Positions 60,032 to 64,000 of a stretch of 64,000 nucleotides of DNA are shown in pieces. The notes beneath the pieces are model-generated. The model was given only the letters and a program-made list of their open reading frames with translations. It made no database searches and was not told the DNA's origin. The DNA lies in contig NZ_JBDWAS010000039.1 of NCBI RefSeq assembly GCF_039978735.1, positions 37,058-101,057 on the forward strand, read 5' to 3'. The position numbers were made by a program, and so were the translations under genes. How positions within the stretch are numbered: position 1 is the first letter of the stretch; every line of letters starts with the position of its first letter. Source of the DNA: Maricaulis sp039978735. GTDB lineage: Bacteria > Pseudomonadota > Alphaproteobacteria > Caulobacterales > Maricaulaceae.

Positions 60032-61081
60032 CTAGCTTCTCCAGCGCAGGGTGGCGGGCTTGACGGGGTTCCTGAAAGCCTCGCCCGTATCGCGGTGCTT
60101 GTCCCAGGCCCGTTTGAGGGCGAAATACCATTTCGCCTGCACGTCGGCATCGTGGATCAGCATCAGATTGGGATCATAGGCCAGGCCGACCTGCTGGGCG
60201 TTCACCGCATCGCGGTCCTGCCCGACAAAGATGGAGATACCCATCTTCAGCAGGAAGTTCGGGATGGCGTGGATCAGCGGGTGGTTCCAGTAGACCACGA
60301 TCGTGATGGCCGTGGAGTTTTCATTGGTCGGCGTCACGGCCGTGAAACCGGTGAAATGCTTGCCGCCGGCATTGACGTATTCGGTGCGCAGGCCCGGCAG
60401 CTGGAAGCGGATCTCGGTCTGCGGCTCGCCCAGCAGGCGGTAGAGATAGGAATTCTTCGACGGGGTGTGCGGCAGCATGGTGAAGCCGCGCTCAACCGGG
60501 CCGAACTTCTTTTCCTTCTCGTGCACCGACTTGGCCGAGCGCCACCACCATTGCCGGTGGATATAGGGGATGTGGGCCGGGTCCATCAGGCCGATCACGG
60601 CATGGTCGACATGGCAGTTGAACACGTCGCGCACGACCAGGCGCGGCTTTTCCCCCTCGGGAATATCCAGCTTCGGCGGCTCGACGGCGGGCGGTTTGTC
60701 GGCGTCTTCCTCGCGGGCGTAGTAGATCCAGATCAGCCCCTGGTCCTCGTGCACCGGGAAGGCGCGGGTGCGGATCTTGGTGAGGTCCATCGCCTTGGCC
60801 TGCTCGGCGGTCAGCGAGGGGATGGCGGCGCAGGACCCGTCCGTGCGGAAACGCCAGCCATGATAGGGGCATTCCACATGGGTCTCGCCATCATGCTGCT
60901 GGGCTTCGCCGCCGGACAGAAGGATGCCCCGGTGCGGACAGATATCCTTCAGCGCATAGGCTTTGCCATTATGGTCGCGGCCAAACAGGATAGGTTGCCC
61001 CAGCAACTCGCGATGGAGATGCTGGCCCGGTTTGAGCTCGCTCGACAGGCAGCCGAAATACCAGAGATCACGCACGAACAT
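60032..61081 (-). CDS. Rieske-type aromatic ring-hydroxylating oxygenase
   Basis: A 349-residue oxygenase alpha subunit of the VanA type. The Rieske [2Fe-2S] ligands are in DICPHRGILL and ECPYHGWRF. The mononuclear iron site follows in VFNCHVDHAVIGLMDPAHIP, with the helix after it. These enzymes oxidise or demethylate aromatic substrates and need a reductase; no reductase gene is in the window. ATG 61081 is well placed. Neighbours are functionally unrelated. Confidence 0.88.
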   Translation of the reverse strand: MFVRDLWYFGCLSSELKPGQHLHRELLGQPILFGRDHNGKAYALKDICPHRGILLSGGEAQQHDGETHVECPYHGWRFRTDGSCAAIPSLTAEQAKAMDLTKIRTRAFPVHEDQGLIWIYYAREEDADKPPAVEPPKLDIPEGEKPRLVVRDVFNCHVDHAVIGLMDPAHIPYIHRQWWWRSAKSVHEKEKKFGPVERGFTMLPHTPSKNSYLYRLLGEPQTEIRFQLPGLRTEYVNAGGKHFTGFTAVTPTNENSTAITIVVYWNHPLIHAIPNFLLKMGISIFVGQDRDAVNAQQVGLAYDPNLMLIHDADVQAKWYFALKRAWDKHRDTGEAFRNPVKPATLRWRS

Positions 61082-61218
61082 GGATCGCCTGATAGCGTGT
61101 CCGGTGCCGCCTGCCTAGCATGGAGACCGCATTAAACCTGCGGCATATCCGCTTGCGGGGCGCCGCCTGCGGGCCCTAGTCTGATGCCAGCGCTGGGGCG
61201 CGCAAACGGGGTGCGGCG

Positions 61219-61773
61219 ATGTGGACACGCGCTTTGCGGCGTTTCGGCCTGGCCGGAACAGCTGCCCTGACCGCCATGGCCTGCTCGCAGCAGGACGCGG
61301 CCGACATACCGGCAAGCGCGCTGCCCGCCGGCGTGCTCACGGCCTTTCACGATCATCTCGACCGGATCAGCGGCGGCGCGCTCGTTTGCCGTGACGGCGA
61401 TATCGCTGCCGCCGCGACGGTGTCCGGCGACATCAATTCCGATCGCCGGCCCGATTATGTCGTCGATACGCGCAGTCTCAACTGCCAGGCCCGCCGCGAC
61501 GGGCCGGCCGTGGCCTATTTCTGCGGCACGGGCAGCTGTGCCTTCCCGCTGATCGTGTCGCAGGGCGAGGCCTGGCAGACCGTGGCCCTGATGTCCGGCA
61601 ATCAGGCGCGCATCGTGCAGCATTATCAGGAGAGCCGGATCGAGATCCGGGAGAATGCGCGCGGTGTGCCGGGCGGCGGCATCACCGTGCGCGAATACAC
61701 CTGGCGCGAGGGCCGGCTGGTGCGCACCGGCGAGTGGGTGGAAGGTGTCGAGGCGCGGCGCCTGACCGACTAG
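61219..61773 (+). CDS. Putative lipoprotein with EF-hand-like loop
   Basis: A 184-residue exported protein. A lipobox ends at LTAMAC. The mature part contains GDINSDRRPDYVVDT, an FG-GAP/EF-hand-like Asp-rich loop that may bind calcium, and several Cys (RDG..C, YFCGTGSCAF) suggesting a disulfide. Function unknown. Its stop codon shares CTAG with the convergent gene. Confidence 0.7.
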   Translation: MWTRALRRFGLAGTAALTAMACSQQDAADIPASALPAGVLTAFHDHLDRISGGALVCRDGDIAAAATVSGDINSDRRPDYVVDTRSLNCQARRDGPAVAYFCGTGSCAFPLIVSQGEAWQTVALMSGNQARIVQHYQESRIEIRENARGVPGGGITVREYTWREGRLVRTGEWVEGVEARRLTD

Positions 61774-62702
61774 TCGGCCGCCTCCGCCCCGTTGAGCTGG
61801 TCGATATAGCCGGCACCCAGCGATTGTTCGACGACCAGGATTTCCGGCTTGTCGAAACGCAGCGCGATCCGGCCCTCCTCGTAGAAGCGGAACGTGTCAC
61901 CGGCATAGACGGGGGTGCCATAGGCCGCATCCATCGCCGTCTGCAGGCGCCCGGATTCGCCGCGCCCGGTCAGGATCCAGGCCAGCACAAGCTGGTCATC
62001 GCCGAACACGAACTCGATCTTGCGTTCGAAACCGGCGACGGGGTAGCCGAAACAATTGATCTGGGTCTGGGTCGCCGGCTCGGTCGGCAGGCTGGGCGGA
62101 TCGATCTCGCGCACCTGGACGACGGGGCAGGCCGCCTCGATCTCCGGCATCAGGGTCTCGAGGCTGGCGCCCGGACGCACTTCCGGAGGAATGGAGACAT
62201 CGAGCGGCGCGTAGTCGAGCGTTTCACCGTCCAGTAGCGGATTGTGCCAGGCGAAAAGATTGGCATGCAGCCCGTCGGCCGAGAGGATGTGCGCTGTGCC
62301 TGCGGCATCGTCGAGAATCAGCCCGGCGGCCGGATAGGCGGTCCAGTGGGCATAGGACACGCTGTCGCCGGCATTGACGGTCAGCGGGGCCGTGTCGCCG
62401 CGGGCCTCGATCTGGACCAGTGCGCCGTCGGCGAGGGTGAAGACCGCCGCGTCGAGCCGTTCGCCGCTGTCAAAGGTGAAGCCGGTGCAGACGAGATGGG
62501 TTTCCTGCTCGCGCGCCAGCGGGAAGCCGGCGGTTGGCGGGGAGACGGCCTGCAGGCTGTCGCAGCGCGGTTCGAGCGCCTGTTCGACGCTCGCCCGGTC
62601 CGCGCCGAACACCAGCGTTTCGTCGAAGGCCTGCGACGGCGCCGGACCGGTTTGCGTCGTGGCGGCCAGGGCCGCGGCGAGCGAGAGTGAAAGCAGTGGC
62701 AT
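61770..62702 (-). CDS. Hypothetical exported protein, 310 residues
   Basis: A 310-residue protein with a signal peptide (LSLAAALAATTQ). The sequence shows a duplicated pattern: an N-terminal half starting FDETLVFGADRASVEQALEP and a C-terminal half starting PPEVRPGASLETLMPEIEAA, each with two Cys (ALEPRCD and HLVCTGF; AACPVV and QINCFGYPV). Both halves look like small alpha/beta folds. I do not recognise a family. ATG 62702 is used; the stop shares CTAG with the convergent lipoprotein gene. Confidence 0.68.
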   Translation of the reverse strand: MPLLSLSLAAALAATTQTGPAPSQAFDETLVFGADRASVEQALEPRCDSLQAVSPPTAGFPLAREQETHLVCTGFTFDSGERLDAAVFTLADGALVQIEARGDTAPLTVNAGDSVSYAHWTAYPAAGLILDDAAGTAHILSADGLHANLFAWHNPLLDGETLDYAPLDVSIPPEVRPGASLETLMPEIEAACPVVQVREIDPPSLPTEPATQTQINCFGYPVAGFERKIEFVFGDDQLVLAWILTGRGESGRLQTAMDAAYGTPVYAGDTFRFYEEGRIALRFDKPEILVVEQSLGAGYIDQLNGAEAAD

Positions 62703-62801
62703 GATGTCCCCGTTCTGGATTGTGTGCGTCCTGTGAGGGTGATGCGTGGCGGCCGCCGTCCGGATGCGCGACGACGGATTAAATCCCGCTCATGTGGACG
62801 C

Positions 62802-63671
62802 TCAGGCGAAGCGCGCCCGGATATCCGCCGGTGTCTCGCCGGCTGCTCGCATGGCGCGCAGTGTGGCGGCCTTGTTGCGCTTGGCGAAGCGTTCGCCCTT
62901 CGCATCCGTCAGAAGCCGGTGATGGCGGTAGACCGGGGTCGGCAGATCCAGCAGCGTCTGCAACAGCACGTGCAGCGGGGTGAGATCATAAAGGTCGACC
63001 CCGCGGATCACATGGGTGATGCCCTGCAGGGCATCGTCATGCACGACGGCGATGTGATAGCTCGTGCCGACATCCTTGCGCGCCAGCACGACATCGCCCA
63101 GCGGATCGGGATCGGCAGCGATCTCCCCCCGGCCATCCTCGAGAAAGCGCCCCTCCTCGACAAAGCGCCCCTCCTCGACAAAACACATTGCCGCAAAGCG
63201 CTCGCCCAGCACATCGCGGCAGCGTTCCAGCGACAGCCGCCAGGCATAGGCCTCGCCCGCCGCGACACGCGCCGCTTCCTCGTCCGCGCCCATCGGTTCG
63301 GCCGGTCCGCGATAGACATCGCCGACGCCATGCGGCGCGCGGGCGATATCCTCCAGGATTTCCCGCCGCGTCTTGAAACAGCGATAGACGACACCCCGTT
63401 CCTGCAGCCGCTGCAGCACACCGTCGAAATCGCCGAAATGCGCCGACTGCCGCCGCACCGGCTCCTCCCATTCCAGCCCCAGCCAGGCCAGATCCTCCAG
63501 GATGGCGGCATCGAATTCCGGCTTGCAGCGCACCGTGTCGATATCCTCCATCCGCAAAATAAACCGCCCGCCAGCCTCTCGCGCCGCCGAAAACGCCGTC
63601 CACGCCGAAAAGGCATGGCCGAGATGGAGATAGCCGGTCGGTGAGGGGGCGAAACGCGTGGTGAAGGTCAT
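62802..63671 (-). CDS. gluQRS: Glutamyl-Q tRNA(Asp) synthetase
   Basis: A 289-residue truncated GluRS paralogue. The HIGH motif is in FAPSPTGYLHLGHAFSAW, the KMSKS-like motif in AKGERFAKRNKAA, and DIDTVRCKPEF and RGVDLYDLTP match the family; the anticodon-binding domain is absent, as expected. It attaches glutamate to queuosine in tRNA-Asp. An internal 18-base tandem repeat gives FVEEGRFVEEGRFLEDGR inside the protein. ATG 63671 is chosen because the HIGH region starts directly after; the in-frame extension is basic and unlikely. Confidence 0.9.
   Translation of the reverse strand: MTFTTRFAPSPTGYLHLGHAFSAWTAFSAAREAGGRFILRMEDIDTVRCKPEFDAAILEDLAWLGLEWEEPVRRQSAHFGDFDGVLQRLQERGVVYRCFKTRREILEDIARAPHGVGDVYRGPAEPMGADEEAARVAAGEAYAWRLSLERCRDVLGERFAAMCFVEEGRFVEEGRFLEDGRGEIAADPDPLGDVVLARKDVGTSYHIAVVHDDALQGITHVIRGVDLYDLTPLHVLLQTLLDLPTPVYRHHRLLTDAKGERFAKRNKAATLRAMRAAGETPADIRARFA
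63141..63176. repeat. 18-bp tandem repeat inside gluQRS
   Basis: Two copies of an 18-base unit, GAGAAAGCGCCCCTCCTC (63141-63158) and GACAAAGCGCCCCTCCTC (63159-63176), lie directly in tandem; a third partial copy (GACAAA) starts at 63177. They encode repeated six-residue units FVEEGR/FLEDGR and keep the frame. Confidence 0.85.
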
Positions 63672-63867
63672 GGGCCGGGTTCTGGACAAGGGCTCGCCCC
63701 GCTTGCGGGGGAGCTGTCGGCGTAGCCGACTGAGGGGGCGCCGCGCAAGCGGCACGCGAGGATTTTGAAGGCGCGGCGGGGCCGCGCGCCCCTCATCCGG
63801 GCTTCGCCCCCCTTCTCCCCGGTGGGGGAGAAGGGGGCATTCTCTCCCTCTCCCCCCAACGGCAGGG
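63672..63867. repeat. Intergenic palindromic repeats beside the transposase
   Basis: No gene is seen here. A hairpin occurs at 63716-63730 (GTCGGC with GCCGAC), followed by an inverted G/C-rich run. A stronger one pairs 63808-63820 (CCCCCTTCTCCCC) with 63825-63837. These sequences look like common palindromic intergenic elements of alphaproteobacteria. Confidence 0.65.
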
Positions 63868-64000
63868 CTATCGCATATGGGCGATGGCGTTGAGGAGGTA
63901 GTCGTTTTCCCAGGCGCAACGTTTCATGCGTCTTCGTATGGATGTTTTGGGGTCGTCGATGCGCTGCAGGAGGCTCATGGCGAGGCGGGTGATGAGGGCG
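63868..64000 (-). mobile_element. Partial transposase C-terminus (ISAs1-like), cut by the window
   Basis: The last 133 bases encode, on the minus strand, a 43-residue C-terminus ending in a stop at 63868-63870 and continuing past the window edge. It contains LAMSLLQRID, TSIRRRMKRCAWENDYLLNA and ends HMR. The pattern of a late basic helix followed by W/A..DYL matches the end of ISAs1-family (DDE_Tnp_ISAs1-type) transposases. The catalytic region is outside the window, so the family is tentative and completeness is unknown. Confidence 0.55.

Noticed and set aside
1..64000. CRISPR arrays, rRNA or tRNA genes
   Set aside because: No regular direct-repeat array and no tRNA or rRNA sequence was recognised on reading; the only regular short tandem repeats found are the 18-base units in gluQRS.

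Overview
The window is a stretch of high-GC chromosome, coding densely on both strands, from an alphaproteobacterium. Several things point to the Caulobacterales/Maricaulales side (Maricaulis/Oceanicaulis-like): two large TonB-dependent receptors beside phosphohydrolases, a PhaR/acetoacetyl-CoA reductase pair, the ftsE-ftsX-ydcF-plsC-DUF2125 block, a TIGR02302 (DUF4175) protein near argH and lptM, and a cobO/etfBA/twin-transmembrane neighbourhood. Alphaproteobacteria is well supported; the order or family is inference. No rRNA, tRNA or CRISPR array was seen.

Layout. 0-4.2 kb: a cupin/SMR exporter pair, an M24 peptidase, a thioredoxin-fold/2OG-dioxygenase fusion and an RluA-type pseudouridine synthase. 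4.2-8.6 kb: a TonB receptor behind an array of four Pho-box heptamers, then a PhoD-like phosphatase. 8.6-12.9 kb: an HxlR regulator divergent from nitronate monooxygenase and a GST, a DUF4168 protein and a zinc alcohol dehydrogenase. 12.9-18.7 kb: folE, cysS, a NifU-like protein, yidD and thrS. 18.7-25 kb: envelope glycan genes (O-antigen ligase type, two GT2, one GT39) plus HMG-CoA lyase. 25-32.9 kb: phaR/phaB, a SulP transporter, gloB, a methyltransferase and hisC. 32.9-38 kb: the ftsEX-ydcF-plsC-DUF2125 block and a zinc-ribbon protein. 38-39.2 kb: an isolated DUF4143 ATPase. 39.2-44.1 kb: TIGR02302, lptM (a 50-residue lipoprotein), argH and tlpA. 44.1-50.4 kb: a serine hydrolase and a divergent TonB receptor/phytase pair. 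50.4-54.8 kb: a membrane AraC regulator, an amidohydrolase and etfBA. 54.8-59.1 kb: two more serine hydrolases, YceI, cobalamin adenosyltransferase and a twin-transmembrane protein. 59.1-60 kb: a small AT-richer islet with a CII-like regulator and a DUF3892 protein. 60-64 kb: a Rieske oxygenase, two exported proteins, gluQRS, and a truncated transposase at the edge.

Working together. The clearest theme is phosphorus scavenging. Two outer-membrane receptors are each paired with a secreted phosphohydrolase (PhoD-like; beta-propeller phytase), and Pho-box-like sequences lie upstream of both loci. A second theme is local regulatory architecture: a palindrome and TCCGGA array, then a hairpin covering the ribosome-binding site, in front of the amidohydrolase; a palindrome overlapping the start of the DUF4143 ATPase; and a palindromic element that begins directly after the stop codon of two unrelated genes, whose two copies show a compensatory stem change.
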